DNA of 37,442 nucleotides from Thermoplasmatota archaeon (GCA_023488885.1 JAMDDH010000065.1:1-37442), one strand, 5' to 3'. Numbered from the stretch's first letter, positions 1 through 8,735 are shown. Notes: generated from the sequence alone by a model not told the origin. Program-made: numbers and translations.

Positions 1-308
1 GATCTCCAATATATGCCGCAGCAAAGTATGGGGTGATCGGGCTTACAAAATCATACGCTCTTGCACTTGCACCCTATGTCAGGGTTAATGCAGTAGCTCC
101 AGGTTACATGGACACACCTTCTCTGAGGGCCAGACAGGACTGGACTGAAGACCGCAGAAGGTTTCTTGTAAATCAAACACCACTGAAAGCAATAGGAAAT
201 CCAGACAATATCGCACACATAGTCACTTTTCTTGCTTCTCAGGACTCATTCCATATGACCGGGAATACCGTGATATGTGATGGTGGTTTCAGCATGATAG
301 GGGCTTGA
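1..308 (+). CDS. Short-chain dehydrogenase/reductase, C-terminal part (5' end outside window)
   Basis: Open in frame from base 3 to the TGA at 306-308; the start lies before the window. The first residues visible read SPIYAAAKYGVIGLTKSYA, which contains the SDR catalytic YxxxK (Tyr at bases 12-14, Lys at 24-26) followed by the usual helix. Further on are NAVAPGYMDTP (the NxxxPGxxxT motif of classical SDRs) and a C-terminal DGGFSMIGA, typical of the tetramer-forming end. It is therefore the last ~100 residues of a classical NAD(P)-dependent SDR. An in-frame GTG at 33 is not the start because the active-site motif lies before it. The cofactor-binding half is missing, so substrate and cofactor preference cannot be judged. 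It ends about 40 bases before the M20-family gene on the same strand and may share its transcript. Confidence 0.9.
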   Translation, partial: SPIYAAAKYGVIGLTKSYALALAPYVRVNAVAPGYMDTPSLRARQDWTEDRRRFLVNQTPLKAIGNPDNIAHIVTFLASQDSFHMTGNTVICDGGFSMIGA

Positions 309-347
309 TTTCATCATTTACAACTTTTATTTCAAAATGAAGAAATT

Positions 348-1655
348 TTGCGCGAACAGTTGGTGATACTATTGAATAAAGATGTTTCTAAAAAAAATCC
401 TATTGAGAATATAGACGTGAATGAGCTTAGAGATCTTGTAGTTGAATTGGTAAATATTCCCAGCCCTACGGGTAGCGAACAGAAGATGGGTGAGTTCGTC
501 TCTCAAAAATTGAAGGAACTTGGAATGGAAGTTATATGGCAGGAAGTCGAAGAAGGAAGACCTAATGTAATAGGAATATACAGAGGCGATGGAACCGGTC
601 CAACACTTGAGTTCGATGGTCACCTTGACGTATCTTTTAGTGGAACCGAAGATTTTATGATGGGCGGGGCTTCATCATCTGCAGCTACGGTCCGGAATGT
701 GGACGGCGAGGACTGGATTTTTGGAGTTGGCAGTTTTAACATGAAAGGTGCGCTTGCTGCCTATATCATTGCAGCAAAGGCAATTATTAAATCCGGCATG
801 AAATTGAAAGGAGATCTCGTTATTTCAGCTACCTGCGGTGAAATAGAGGAAACGCAGGTTGACGAGTTCTCTGGAAAACAATACCGGGGATACGGAAGTG
901 GTGCCAGATATGCAACTTCACATGGGATATTACCTGACTATGCGATTCTTGGAGAACCGACAGGTCTAAAAATTATGCTGGGGCATTTCGGGTCTTTCTG
1001 GGTAAAACTGACTGCGAAAGGTGGTACGGTCGTTCACACCGCTTGGTCAAGGGACGTCACCAACAAGATAGAGCAATTTACAAAAGTCATTGATCGGGTG
1101 AAGCAATGGAAAAAATCCTTTGAGGAACGTACAAATTATAAAGGATACAAAGGAATTGTAAACATAGCCGCGATCAAGGGAGGAAGGCCTTGGAAAGGCT
1201 CAAGAACTCCAGATTCGGTATCATTGTATCTTGACATAAGGTATCCACCTGACTGGACAACTTTACAAGTAAAACAGGAAATTGACAACCTGGTAATAGA
1301 TATGAACAAGGAAGATCATGATCTTCACCTTGAATCAGAGCCATATTCTGTTAATCCTCCAACCGAAATTTCAGAGGATGAGGAGATCGTAGCTTCAATA
1401 AAGAAATGGCATAAGGAAGTTTTAGGAAAGATACCTGAAAATACCTATGAACTATGGTATTCTAATGCACCCAGCTTTAATGCGCTTGGTGCAAAGGCAG
1501 TGAATTATGGGCCATCAGGATTGAAGAGATTGAAAGGCCTGACACTATCGGATAAGGACCGGGAATATATCAATCTCGACGATCTCTACAACTGCACAAA
1601 GATTTACACCCTTATCATCGCAGACATATGTTCAAGGGACCGTAGCAATTTATAA
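348..1655 (+). CDS. M20-family amidohydrolase/peptidase homologue with altered metal site
   Basis: 435 residues from a TTG at 348; TTG 372 and GTG 417 are in-frame alternatives and the conserved fold begins near residue 28 (ELRDLVVELVNIPSPTGSE), so the true start may be any of these. Family features: GHLDV with metal ligand His92, acidic stretch CGEIEET at 163-169, GEPTG with Glu203, and dimer-domain His230. M20 enzymes (ArgE, DapE, CPG2, N-carbamoyl hydrolases) cut amide bonds with a two-zinc centre. Two ligands are changed here: the bridging Asp of the usual DMKG is Asn131 (SFNMKG), and the final metal His, aligned through the SDKxEY segment of CPG2, is Leu400. Either it binds one metal or it has another role. 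The substrate is unknown; an N-acyl or N-carbamoyl intermediate would suit the surrounding genes. Confidence 0.85.
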   Translation: MREQLVILLNKDVSKKNPIENIDVNELRDLVVELVNIPSPTGSEQKMGEFVSQKLKELGMEVIWQEVEEGRPNVIGIYRGDGTGPTLEFDGHLDVSFSGTEDFMMGGASSSAATVRNVDGEDWIFGVGSFNMKGALAAYIIAAKAIIKSGMKLKGDLVISATCGEIEETQVDEFSGKQYRGYGSGARYATSHGILPDYAILGEPTGLKIMLGHFGSFWVKLTAKGGTVVHTAWSRDVTNKIEQFTKVIDRVKQWKKSFEERTNYKGYKGIVNIAAIKGGRPWKGSRTPDSVSLYLDIRYPPDWTTLQVKQEIDNLVIDMNKEDHDLHLESEPYSVNPPTEISEDEEIVASIKKWHKEVLGKIPENTYELWYSNAPSFNALGAKAVNYGPSGLKRLKGLTLSDKDREYINLDDLYNCTKIYTLIIADICSRDRSNL

Positions 1656-1685
1656 AGTTATTTTATAATCAATTTCATCGGGGAT

Positions 1686-1704
1686 TGATTTTTTATTTTT
1701 TTCT
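1686..1704 (+). terminator. T-rich terminator after the M20-family gene
   Basis: A run of nearly pure T on the + strand lies about 35-50 bases after the stop codon at 1655. Archaeal RNA polymerase terminates at such T-tracts without needing a hairpin. The remaining 1705-1910 is AT-rich, non-coding and separates two convergent genes. Confidence 0.5.
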
Positions 1705-1910
1705 ATGATTTCATTTCATAACCAATATACAAACATTCTTCAGAGGGTCAAAATCTATCTCCGTCGATGATGGATTGGTTAATCACCTATTGAAGTGGGA
1801 ATGGAGCCAATTTTCCTATCCTTTTTTATAAAGGATGTATGCTGGTTTTGAAAACACTGTTTTTCTAAATCAAGGGTAATGTAAATTTAACAAGAAAATT
1901 TTATTTTAAA

Positions 1911-2945
1911 TTAGGCGTTCTTAACGCCAGTCCTCATCAGCCCAATTCCCTCAATCTCACATTCAAGCACATCCTTATCCTTGAGGAAGAAAGGCGTTGG
2001 ATCAGGTTTTCTGAATGCGGCCACTCCAGAAATTGTTCCAGTGGAGATCATATCGCCTGGATTGAGCGTCACCCATGAATACTTTGAGACAATCTTTTCT
2101 ATCTTTACACTAAGCTTACTTGTAGAACCCTGCTGACGCGGATCTCCGTTAACTCTCAACTCCATTGTAAGTTTGTGTGGATCCTTAACATATTTGTATG
2201 GGACAAGAACGGGTCCCAGCGGAGCAAACGTGTCAAGATTCTTTGCTATGTTTAACAGGCCGTTTTTCATCTCCTCTCTCTGAAGGTCTCTTGCAGTGAT
2301 ATCGTTGAAAACTGTAAAACCGAAGATCCCTTTCTTGGCATCTTCCTCGTCCACATTCTTCATTTTTTTTCCAATTATAATTGCGAGTTCCAGTTCGTGG
2401 TCTAACTGATTTGTGAAGTCTGGTTTTTCGACAATGTCATCATGGCCAATAACCGAATCGGGATTCTTCAGGAATGATATCCATTCAGGTATAGGGAATG
2501 GCCAATCTGCTGCAGACCCTTCTTTTGCGTGTTCCCTGAAGTTGCCGGCAGTATGTATGATCTTGTTTGGCCTCAACGGTGCCCTGATTTTCACCTCATC
2601 CAACTTATGAACAAAGTCACTCTCCTTTCTCAGCTTCTCCATTTCATCACCATTTAATCTGGAGAAATGTTTGAAGACCTCGTCAAGGTGGGACATCGAG
2701 TGGTTTCCACCTTGTATGAGGGCATGCATTTCAGTTGGAGCATGAAAATTAGAATACTCAGTATTTCGTAGCTCCTGGTCTCCATAACTTGAGGTGTAGT
2801 ACCTGCTTGAAGAGTTCAGATCGATGACATAGTCTCCGATAACAAATGCAGTTCTAGAAACATTGAGCCTTGGAAGCGAATAAGTAGCCAATTTCATAAT
2901 CGCCGAATCCTTCGGAGTAAACTTACCATAAATCGAGGTAGCCAT
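1911..2945 (-). CDS. Fumarylacetoacetate hydrolase (FAH) family protein
   Basis: 344 residues if started at 2945; Met17 (base 2897, MKLATYSLPR) is where most homologues begin, so the first 16 residues may be a spurious extension. FAH-fold signatures appear in order: HTAGNFREHAKEG at 131-143 (His139, Glu142 of the catalytic dyad), FLKNPDSVIG at 158-167, LDHELELAIIIGK at 181-193 and FNDITARDLQ at 213-222. The divalent-metal ligands Glu184, Glu186 and Asp215 are all present, so it should be active. The family hydrolyses C-C bonds of acylpyruvates and fumarylacetoacetate, or acts as 2-oxo-hept-3-ene-1,7-dioate or 2-keto-4-pentenoate hydratase/decarboxylase; sequence alone does not separate these. 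It is monocistronic, divergent from CoxL1 and convergent with the M20-family gene. A role in ring-cleavage product hydrolysis is inferred from the neighbours. Confidence 0.9.
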   Translation of the reverse strand: MATSIYGKFTPKDSAIMKLATYSLPRLNVSRTAFVIGDYVIDLNSSSRYYTSSYGDQELRNTEYSNFHAPTEMHALIQGGNHSMSHLDEVFKHFSRLNGDEMEKLRKESDFVHKLDEVKIRAPLRPNKIIHTAGNFREHAKEGSAADWPFPIPEWISFLKNPDSVIGHDDIVEKPDFTNQLDHELELAIIIGKKMKNVDEEDAKKGIFGFTVFNDITARDLQREEMKNGLLNIAKNLDTFAPLGPVLVPYKYVKDPHKLTMELRVNGDPRQQGSTSKLSVKIEKIVSKYSWVTLNPGDMISTGTISGVAAFRKPDPTPFFLKDKDVLECEIEGIGLMRTGVKNA

Positions 2946-3147
2946 AGAAATCTGGCGTAATATTATTTAGATCCTTTTAAGTTTTTTGTAATTAAATGAA
3001 AGATTATGTTGTTAAAGTTTAACCATTACCTCTGAAAAATTGGATTTATTTATCTATTCAGCTGAACGATCTACAATTTAATAATCACTATACGTTAGGT
3101 TAGATCAATTTAGAAAAAATTAAAAAAGATAAAGGCAATAATACGGA

Positions 3148-3153
3148 AGAGGT
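3148..3153 (+). promoter_or_regulatory. Shine-Dalgarno AGAGGT for CoxL1
   Basis: AGAGGT sits 6 bases before the ATG at 3160 and fixes that start. Upstream, ATTTATTTAT at 3044-3053 and AATTTAATAA near 3075-3084 are both possible TATA boxes, so unlike most single genes here this message has a real leader. The 214-base gap 2946-3159 also holds the divergent promoter of the FAH gene. Confidence 0.6.
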
Positions 3154-3159
3154 CAGATT

Positions 3160-5559
3160 ATGAAAGCGGTTACAGAGATCGAGCAACGGAATCCAGAACA
3201 AGAAACGGTAAAGAAATACATTGGTTCCAGTGTAAAACGTAAACATTCGTACGAATTACTTCAGGGAAAAGGGAGCTATACGGATGACGTGGAACTTCAA
3301 ACTAAGCTTTATCATGTGAGTTTTGTGAGGTCTCCATACGCGCACGCCAAGATATTGAAAATAGATTCGTCAGCCGCATTGAGAATGGATGGCGTTCTGG
3401 CTGTATTTACCGCGCATGATTTTGACGGAATTAACCTGGGTTACTGGATGCATCTACCGGGACTCAAGGAACCTGTAAGAAGGCCTTTGGCAGTTGACAA
3501 GGTAATGTACAATGGAGAACCAGTCGTTGCAATAGTTGCAGAGGATCAGTATATCGCAGAGGATGCTGCTGAACTTGTTGAAGTGGAGTATGAAGTACTT
3601 AAACCACTTCTAAATCCATTTGAAGCCCTTGAGCAGAAAGAGAGGAAAGTGTTTGATGATATGGAAGATAACATACTGTTCAGAGACAGTTATAAATCCA
3701 ATCCTGACCTCGATAGAATTATTGACGAGTGCCCTGTAATCATAGAGGAAACCTTCACAAATGGAAGAACTTCTGTTATTACCCTTGAAACGAGAGTCCA
3801 GATGGCATCTTTCAATGGTGATACCATGGGCGTCTGGAGCAGTACTCAGTTTCCCCATGTTTTGAGAACATATATCTCTGAAACACTTCACTATCCAGAA
3901 AATAAGATCCGCGTTTATGCCCTTGATGTTGGCGGCGGATTTGGACCCAAGTCTTCTGTATACAGCGATGAGGTCGCGGTTTACGCGATAGCGTTTAAAA
4001 TGAAAATTGCGGTAAAATGGGTTGAAACCAGAACTGAACATCTTCTGGTCACTGGGCACGAAAGAGATCAGATACACTCTGTTAGGGCTGGATTTGAAAA
4101 GAATGGCAAAATTGTGGCTCTTTACGACAAGATTGTAGCCGATGTTGGTGCAGGAACCACCTTCTGGGCGGAGGTTCAACCTGCAATGGTTGCGTCCGTT
4201 TCCGTGCCAGGACCGTATAAGTTCTCGCATTACGGGTTTGACGTTTTCGGAGTTACGACAAACAAGGCACCGTGGTCCCCGAATATTGGGTTTGGAAGAC
4301 CAATAGCAGCGCTTGTCATGGAAAGAATAATGGAAATGGCAGCAAAAAGGATTGGCATGGACCCGGCTGAAATTAGAAGAATGAACCTTGTAAGAAAACA
4401 GGATTTCCCTTACAAAAGCCCGGCACGTGTTGTGTACGACAGTGGAGATTACGTGGCCGGACTTGACAGGATACTTGAGTTGATGAAATACAATGAGCTC
4501 GTAAAGCTCAGAAACAACTCCAGAAAAGATGGTAAATATTACGGAATAGGCTTATCAGTGTATTCAGAGTACACTGCACCCTCGTCTTGGAGGCTTCAGA
4601 AAATACTTGGATGGGACGTTGGTGGCTACGAGAAGGCAACTATACGCCTGACGCCAAGTGGGAAAATCAATATTTATCTTGGTGTAAAAGACAGTGGGCA
4701 GGGGCATGAGACCGTTTTTGCCCAAGTAGCAGCGGACAATCTAGGCATGAATATCGATGATATTTACGTCAACGAAGGCGATACTGACAGAGATCCATAC
4801 GGATTCGGGAGCTGGGCCAGCCGATCTACTGTAACTGCTGGAAATGCTGTTTTGCTGGCTGCTTCAAAATTGAAGAAGAGAATAATCAAGATAGGTGCTT
4901 ATCTAATCGGATCAGACGAGGAACATGTTGACATTAAAAATGGAGTAGTGTATGATCAGTTCGACCCTGAGAAAAAGATTGGAGTTGAGGAAATTGCTAT
5001 GGTAGCATATAGAAAATCATCCAGCTTACCAAAGGGAGAAGAGCCTGAGCTAGAAGCCTCTGCGGTCTATGAACCTCCTACGGACACGACGATTGTAAGT
5101 TATGCGTGGCATGGGGTATTTCTTGAGGCGGATATAGAAACGGGGCAGATGAAATTACTGAAGTATTTCGTAGTAGACGATGCTGGTGTTATAATAAACC
5201 CAGCTAGTGCAGAAGGACAGATACACGGTTCTACAATAGCACACGGAATGCAGCAGACTTTTGAGGAACTGAAATACAATGAAGACGGAGTTCTTCTAAC
5301 TACCTCTTTTTGGGACTACGTTCCAATATCTGCCAAGGATGTTCCGGATACTTTCACGATAGATACCCTTGAAAGTCCATCTGATACACCAGGCGGTTAT
5401 AAGGGAATGGGCGAAGGTGGAGCCATTGGTTTCCCACCTGTGCTGGCAAACGCAATATCCGATGCGCTTTCGCCATTTGGGGTTGAAGTGAAGAAAATTC
5501 CACTCTTGTGGGAAGATGTCTGGAAACTCTACATTGAAGGGAGGAGCAAGGTCAAATAA
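3160..5559 (+). CDS. Molybdenum hydroxylase large subunit (CoxL/xanthine dehydrogenase family), CoxL1
   Basis: 799 residues, the normal length for a separate molybdopterin subunit. The N-terminal a/b-hammerhead domain (about 20-160) is followed by the cofactor domains: DVGGGFGPKSS at 256-266 (GGGFGxK cofactor loop), ERI..AKRIGMDPAEIRRMNL at 388-410, SGQGHETVFAQ at 512-522, and GYKGMGEGGAIG near the end with Glu752 as the catalytic base. The enzyme hydroxylates an aldehyde or an aromatic/heterocyclic carbon with water. The loop that reads AYRGAGR in form II enzymes, or VAYRCSFR in true CO dehydrogenase, is NIGFGRP here (375-381), so it is not CO dehydrogenase and its pocket is unusual. It needs FAD and 2Fe-2S partner subunits; the only ones in the window are 28 kb away at 33.5-34.9 kb. 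It is a standalone gene convergent with the DRE-TIM gene. Confidence 0.92.
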   Translation: MKAVTEIEQRNPEQETVKKYIGSSVKRKHSYELLQGKGSYTDDVELQTKLYHVSFVRSPYAHAKILKIDSSAALRMDGVLAVFTAHDFDGINLGYWMHLPGLKEPVRRPLAVDKVMYNGEPVVAIVAEDQYIAEDAAELVEVEYEVLKPLLNPFEALEQKERKVFDDMEDNILFRDSYKSNPDLDRIIDECPVIIEETFTNGRTSVITLETRVQMASFNGDTMGVWSSTQFPHVLRTYISETLHYPENKIRVYALDVGGGFGPKSSVYSDEVAVYAIAFKMKIAVKWVETRTEHLLVTGHERDQIHSVRAGFEKNGKIVALYDKIVADVGAGTTFWAEVQPAMVASVSVPGPYKFSHYGFDVFGVTTNKAPWSPNIGFGRPIAALVMERIMEMAAKRIGMDPAEIRRMNLVRKQDFPYKSPARVVYDSGDYVAGLDRILELMKYNELVKLRNNSRKDGKYYGIGLSVYSEYTAPSSWRLQKILGWDVGGYEKATIRLTPSGKINIYLGVKDSGQGHETVFAQVAADNLGMNIDDIYVNEGDTDRDPYGFGSWASRSTVTAGNAVLLAASKLKKRIIKIGAYLIGSDEEHVDIKNGVVYDQFDPEKKIGVEEIAMVAYRKSSSLPKGEEPELEASAVYEPPTDTTIVSYAWHGVFLEADIETGQMKLLKYFVVDDAGVIINPASAEGQIHGSTIAHGMQQTFEELKYNEDGVLLTTSFWDYVPISAKDVPDTFTIDTLESPSDTPGGYKGMGEGGAIGFPPVLANAISDALSPFGVEVKKIPLLWEDVWKLYIEGRSKVK

Positions 5560-5566
5560 AAAATTA

Positions 5567-5574
5567 TTTTTTTT
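5567..5574 (+). terminator. T8 terminator after CoxL1
   Basis: A run of eight T starts 7 bases after the CoxL1 stop, in a convergent gap of only 20 bases. Its complement lies inside the 3' end region of the opposing gene. Confidence 0.55.
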
Positions 5575-5579
5575 GGAAA

Positions 5580-6797
5580 TTAGTGCAAAACGCTCTTGGC
5601 TATTTCCTTAAAATCATTATCATTTACAGCCTTCTTTTCTGCCTGGGACTTTGCCTTAACCTTGTTCATTATTGATTCGAGTTGTTCTTCAGTGACAGTC
5701 TCCTTCCAGAGATTCAATTCCTTCAATTTGAATTCTATCGAGCCTTTTCCGCTCTTTTTCCCAACCACTACTTCATGTTTATTTCCTACAAGCTCAGGAA
5801 GCACAGGTTCAGAGCCAAGATTATACTTTGCCCATCCAGCCACAGATATACCGCTTTCCCTCGCAAATGCCCTGGTTCCAACGAACGGTTTATTGCTTGG
5901 GAGGATGAAGCTGGATCTCTCCTCGACCAGTCTTGAAATTTCGAAAAGTTTTTCAGTTTTTATGCCGGTGTCTACCCCGTAGAGGTATTTTAGGCCCATA
6001 TGTATTTCATCTAGAGCGGCGTTCCCGGTTCTTTCCCCTATCCCATTAACAGCCACATGTATGGTTGTTGCCCCATGTGCCATTGCTGCGAATGATGAGG
6101 CTGCGGCCAGACCAAAGTCATTATGTGTGTGTACCTCAAGTGGTTTCTTTGTCACTTCCTTGGTTTTTTCTGTTAAATAAGACATACCTTCATATGAAAT
6201 GCATCCGAAAGTGTCCACAATAGTCAAAGAATCAACCTTAGTAGCGGAGACAGCCTTGGCAAAATTCAAAAAATCCTGAAGTTCGGCTCTTGTAGTATCT
6301 ACCCCAAATGATGACACAAAGAGGCCATAAGATTTGGCGTGATCAATCATCTGAACGGTAAGATCAAGTGCTTTCTCCATGGACCATCCAAGCTGCTTTC
6401 TTTTTGGAACTCCCAGAGGAGTTTCCAGTACTATTCCATCAACGTCTGTTTGAGCCGATTCGTCAATGTCACCTTTTATGAGCCTGGAGAGTGTGAATAT
6501 TTTTGATTTCAGCCCCTCAGAAGTGATGGCTTTTATGGCTGCTTTCTCTTCTTGTGAAATAACTGGCATTCCAACTTCTATCCGATGAACTCCGGCATTG
6601 CTGAGTGCCCTTGTAATGGCGAGCTTATCATCCTTATTGAAAACTATACCAGGTGTCTGTTCTCCGTCCCTCAGTGTCACATCGTGAATCTGTACTGATT
6701 TTGGGATATTGAGCTTGGCATCCTTAATTCCAGGTGAGTTGAATGGGCTAACCCACCATTTTTCACCCTTATATTGATCAAAATTATCTCCAGTCAT
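5580..6797 (-). CDS. DRE-TIM metallolyase: isopropylmalate/homocitrate/citramalate synthase-like
   Basis: 405 residues. The barrel carries HDVTLRDGEQTPG (38-50) with Asp39, Arg43, Asp44 and Glu46 of the DRE motif, HTHNDFGLA (223-231) with metal ligands His223 and His225 plus Asn226, and NGIGERTGNA (251-260). These define the acyl-CoA:2-oxo-acid condensing or cleaving branch. The C-terminal LeuA regulatory domain of isopropylmalate synthase (~500 residues or more) is absent, so the length fits homocitrate synthase/NifV-like or other non-allosteric members. It may run in the synthetic or the lyase direction. It is the last of four leftward genes (9.7-5.6 kb), with a 211-base gap upstream that has its own candidate operator, so it may be expressed separately. 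Leucine or lysine biosynthesis partners are not nearby, which favours a catabolic or specialised role. Confidence 0.88.
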   Translation of the reverse strand: MTGDNFDQYKGEKWWVSPFNSPGIKDAKLNIPKSVQIHDVTLRDGEQTPGIVFNKDDKLAITRALSNAGVHRIEVGMPVISQEEKAAIKAITSEGLKSKIFTLSRLIKGDIDESAQTDVDGIVLETPLGVPKRKQLGWSMEKALDLTVQMIDHAKSYGLFVSSFGVDTTRAELQDFLNFAKAVSATKVDSLTIVDTFGCISYEGMSYLTEKTKEVTKKPLEVHTHNDFGLAAASSFAAMAHGATTIHVAVNGIGERTGNAALDEIHMGLKYLYGVDTGIKTEKLFEISRLVEERSSFILPSNKPFVGTRAFARESGISVAGWAKYNLGSEPVLPELVGNKHEVVVGKKSGKGSIEFKLKELNLWKETVTEEQLESIMNKVKAKSQAEKKAVNDNDFKEIAKSVLH

Positions 6798-6852
6798 TCT
6801 GCCACGGTCAACTATAGCGGCATTATTGGTATTAATTTTTGTGCCTTTTCTG

Positions 6853-6889
6853 TTTTGTGAGAAATAAAAAATAACACTTGTTCACAAAA
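6853..6889. promoter_or_regulatory. Inverted repeat TTTTGTGA / TCACAAAA upstream of the DRE-TIM gene
   Basis: Perfect 8-base arms at 6853-6860 and 6882-6889 separated by 21 AT-rich bases, 55-90 bases before the start at 6797. A further copy of TTGTGAAAA lies near 6946-6954 on the + strand. The placement fits a dimeric regulator site, but this is inference only. Confidence 0.35.
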
Positions 6890-7008
6890 TCATATGCATA
6901 TTCGTTCCATTCTCTATTTTATTGTACCTATTGTGTATCATTGTGTTGTGAAAATTACATAAGATTAAGATATGTTGAGTAAAGAGAAATACCGACAGTT
7001 TATTCAGA

Positions 7009-7830
7009 TCAGGCAATAGCGATTGGTCTGACCAGAGACGCTTCCCCTCCCTTTATTTTCAACGGAGAAACTATTACTGTAGATAGGTATTTTCTGTCCT
7101 TTGAAAGTTCCTCAAGCTTGAGACTCTTCATGAGGAATCTTCCGTTGTCAGTAAGAATTATATTGTGAACCTCAAACGGAGTGGGTACACCTGCAGCCAG
7201 ATTGTCCACGCCAACAAGTTTTACACCCTTGTCCACCAACCATTTAGCGGCTGATGCTCCCAGGCCCGCAAATTTATGCAGATACGCATCACTATCTGTT
7301 TCAAAGAATCTTGAATAACCCGTTCTTACCATTACACAATCACCGGAATTTATTGTAAGTTCTTCTTTACTGAGTGCCAGTTCAAGGTCCTGGGGGGTTA
7401 TCTCATATCTCTCTGGAAGGATATCGAGATTTTTGGACGCTGGAATGTCCAGAAGAATGCCTCTGAGAACAAGTGGCGGTATTTTATCCACGCTCATCAG
7501 CGGTTCTGGGAGGTTCCTGTAACCATCGTCCTGCTCGTATTTTGTTATATCCCGCCCAAGAACTTTCAACGAACGTGACATGTGAATTGGGAGATCAAAA
7601 TGAGTCCCGGAATGCATCGATGTACTGACGTAGCCTATGGAATCAGCAAATCCAGGTGCGATTTTCTCAAAGAGGTCCTTTGTATGTTCATGATACCTGT
7701 AAAGGAAAAACATGAACGGTGGATCGGCTGGATGAACGGGCATCCCTTTCCAGTAAGGTTGTCCTAGATCATATACCTTAGAATCAGACAACAACTTCAG
7801 CATCTGTTCAGCAACTTGCTTATTCGCCAT
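7009..7830 (-). CDS. Cyclase family protein (PF04199, kynurenine formamidase-like metal hydrolase)
   Basis: 273 residues. The diagnostic HxGTHxDxPxH metal motif is complete: HSGTHFDLPIH at 73-83. The N-terminus DLGQPYWKGMPVHPADPP (21-38) is the usual family opening, and NSGDCVMVRTGYSRFF further on matches the second conserved block. Known members are Mn/Zn-dependent amide or lactone hydrolases (kynurenine formamidase, isatin hydrolase, KynB-like) and so-called polyketide cyclases. In this setting hydrolysis of an N-formyl, cyclic amide or lactone intermediate is the plausible role. It lies 81 bases after the HpaI-type aldolase gene on the same strand; AT-rich TAAATAATA at 7836-7844 and TTTAAGAAT at 7853-7861 could be its own promoter, so it may be transcribed alone or read through. 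Confidence 0.88.
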   Translation of the reverse strand: MANKQVAEQMLKLLSDSKVYDLGQPYWKGMPVHPADPPFMFFLYRYHEHTKDLFEKIAPGFADSIGYVSTSMHSGTHFDLPIHMSRSLKVLGRDITKYEQDDGYRNLPEPLMSVDKIPPLVLRGILLDIPASKNLDILPERYEITPQDLELALSKEELTINSGDCVMVRTGYSRFFETDSDAYLHKFAGLGASAAKWLVDKGVKLVGVDNLAAGVPTPFEVHNIILTDNGRFLMKSLKLEELSKDRKYLSTVIVSPLKIKGGEASLVRPIAIA

Positions 7831-7911
7831 CAGGCTAAATAATACTTAGATGTTTAAGAATTTATAGCATAATTGCGCCCCATTGGAGAGGAGGGACTAT
7901 AGGTAATAAAA

Positions 7912-8667
7912 CTAAGAATCCTTCAGGGCTTCAAGTGCTAATTTTCCTCCGCTGTGAAGGAAGAAATCATCAGACCCGATAGCCATTATCCTGAATCCCA
8001 TCCTCAATAGGTCGCCTGCCCTTTTAGATGAAAAAGCAAGAGTTCCACCCGGGATGTCCGACTTTTCAGCTGTTTTTAACAACTTTTTCATTATTTCATT
8101 AACTACAGGAGAATCCGGCTGTCCAAGATAACCTAACGACGCTGCCAGATCATTTGGGCCAACAAACCATGCATCGACGGCGCCAGTCGTTATTATTTCC
8201 TCAAAATTATTTACAGCCTCTTTGGTTTCTATCTGAACCATTACCAAGGTTTCATCATTGGAAGTTGACAAGTAATCGTCATGTTTTGTGTAGTAAGATG
8301 AGGCCCTTCTGGCACCGGTCCCTCTTATTCCAATTGGTGGATACTTGGAGTATGACACCGCTTTCTTGGCGTCTTCTCTGCTATTTACCATTGGGACCAT
8401 GATGCCATGCCCACCAGTATCCAGTGCCTGTTTAATATATACAATCTCGTTGGTTGGGACCCTAACTATGGGTGTCACGTGGTCTTTGGTTGTCTGGAGA
8501 AGTTGCTGGAGTTGAGCAACGGTTATCGGACCATGCTCCATGTCATACAGAAACCAGTCAAAGTCAAGAAGTGAAAGTATCTCCGTTACTTCAGGACTCG
8601 CTATGGTTATCCAAGACCCAAGCACCTTCTTACCTTGTTTCAATTTTTCTTTCATTATATTATGCAT
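7912..8667 (-). CDS. HpcH/HpaI-family class II aldolase
   Basis: 251 residues, standard length. Catalytic and metal residues are visible: YDMEHGP with His45, IVRVP with Arg69, QIETKEA with metal Glu147, and GPNDLAASLG with metal Asp173. These match HpaI (4-hydroxy-2-oxoheptane-1,6-dioate aldolase) and GarL (2-keto-3-deoxyglucarate aldolase), which split 4-hydroxy-2-oxoacids into pyruvate and an aldehyde. Two starts are possible, Met1 at 8667 or Met5 at 8655; the conserved part begins KEKLKQGKKVLGSW. It sits between a 2-hydroxyacid dehydrogenase (68 bases upstream) and the cyclase gene, all leftward. Together with the FAH hydrolase at 1.9 kb this supplies two C-C cleaving enzymes of the kind that end meta-cleavage pathways. 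Confidence 0.92.
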   Translation of the reverse strand: MHNIMKEKLKQGKKVLGSWITIASPEVTEILSLLDFDWFLYDMEHGPITVAQLQQLLQTTKDHVTPIVRVPTNEIVYIKQALDTGGHGIMVPMVNSREDAKKAVSYSKYPPIGIRGTGARRASSYYTKHDDYLSTSNDETLVMVQIETKEAVNNFEEIITTGAVDAWFVGPNDLAASLGYLGQPDSPVVNEIMKKLLKTAEKSDIPGGTLAFSSKRAGDLLRMGFRIMAIGSDDFFLHSGGKLALEALKDS

Positions 8668-8735
8668 TTTGACACAAACCCATTACTTTTCGTAATTTTG
8701 ATTTTTGTTAAATTATTATCCCCGGTTTCCCCAAA

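Noticed and set aside
3610-4230. 206-codon open frame on the minus strand inside CoxL1
   Set aside because: Lies wholly antisense to a gene with clear cofactor motifs; no domain or ribosome site; a shadow frame.
3160-5559. CoxL1 as aerobic CO dehydrogenase
   Set aside because: No VAYRCSFR active-site motif, and CoxM/CoxS are not adjacent.
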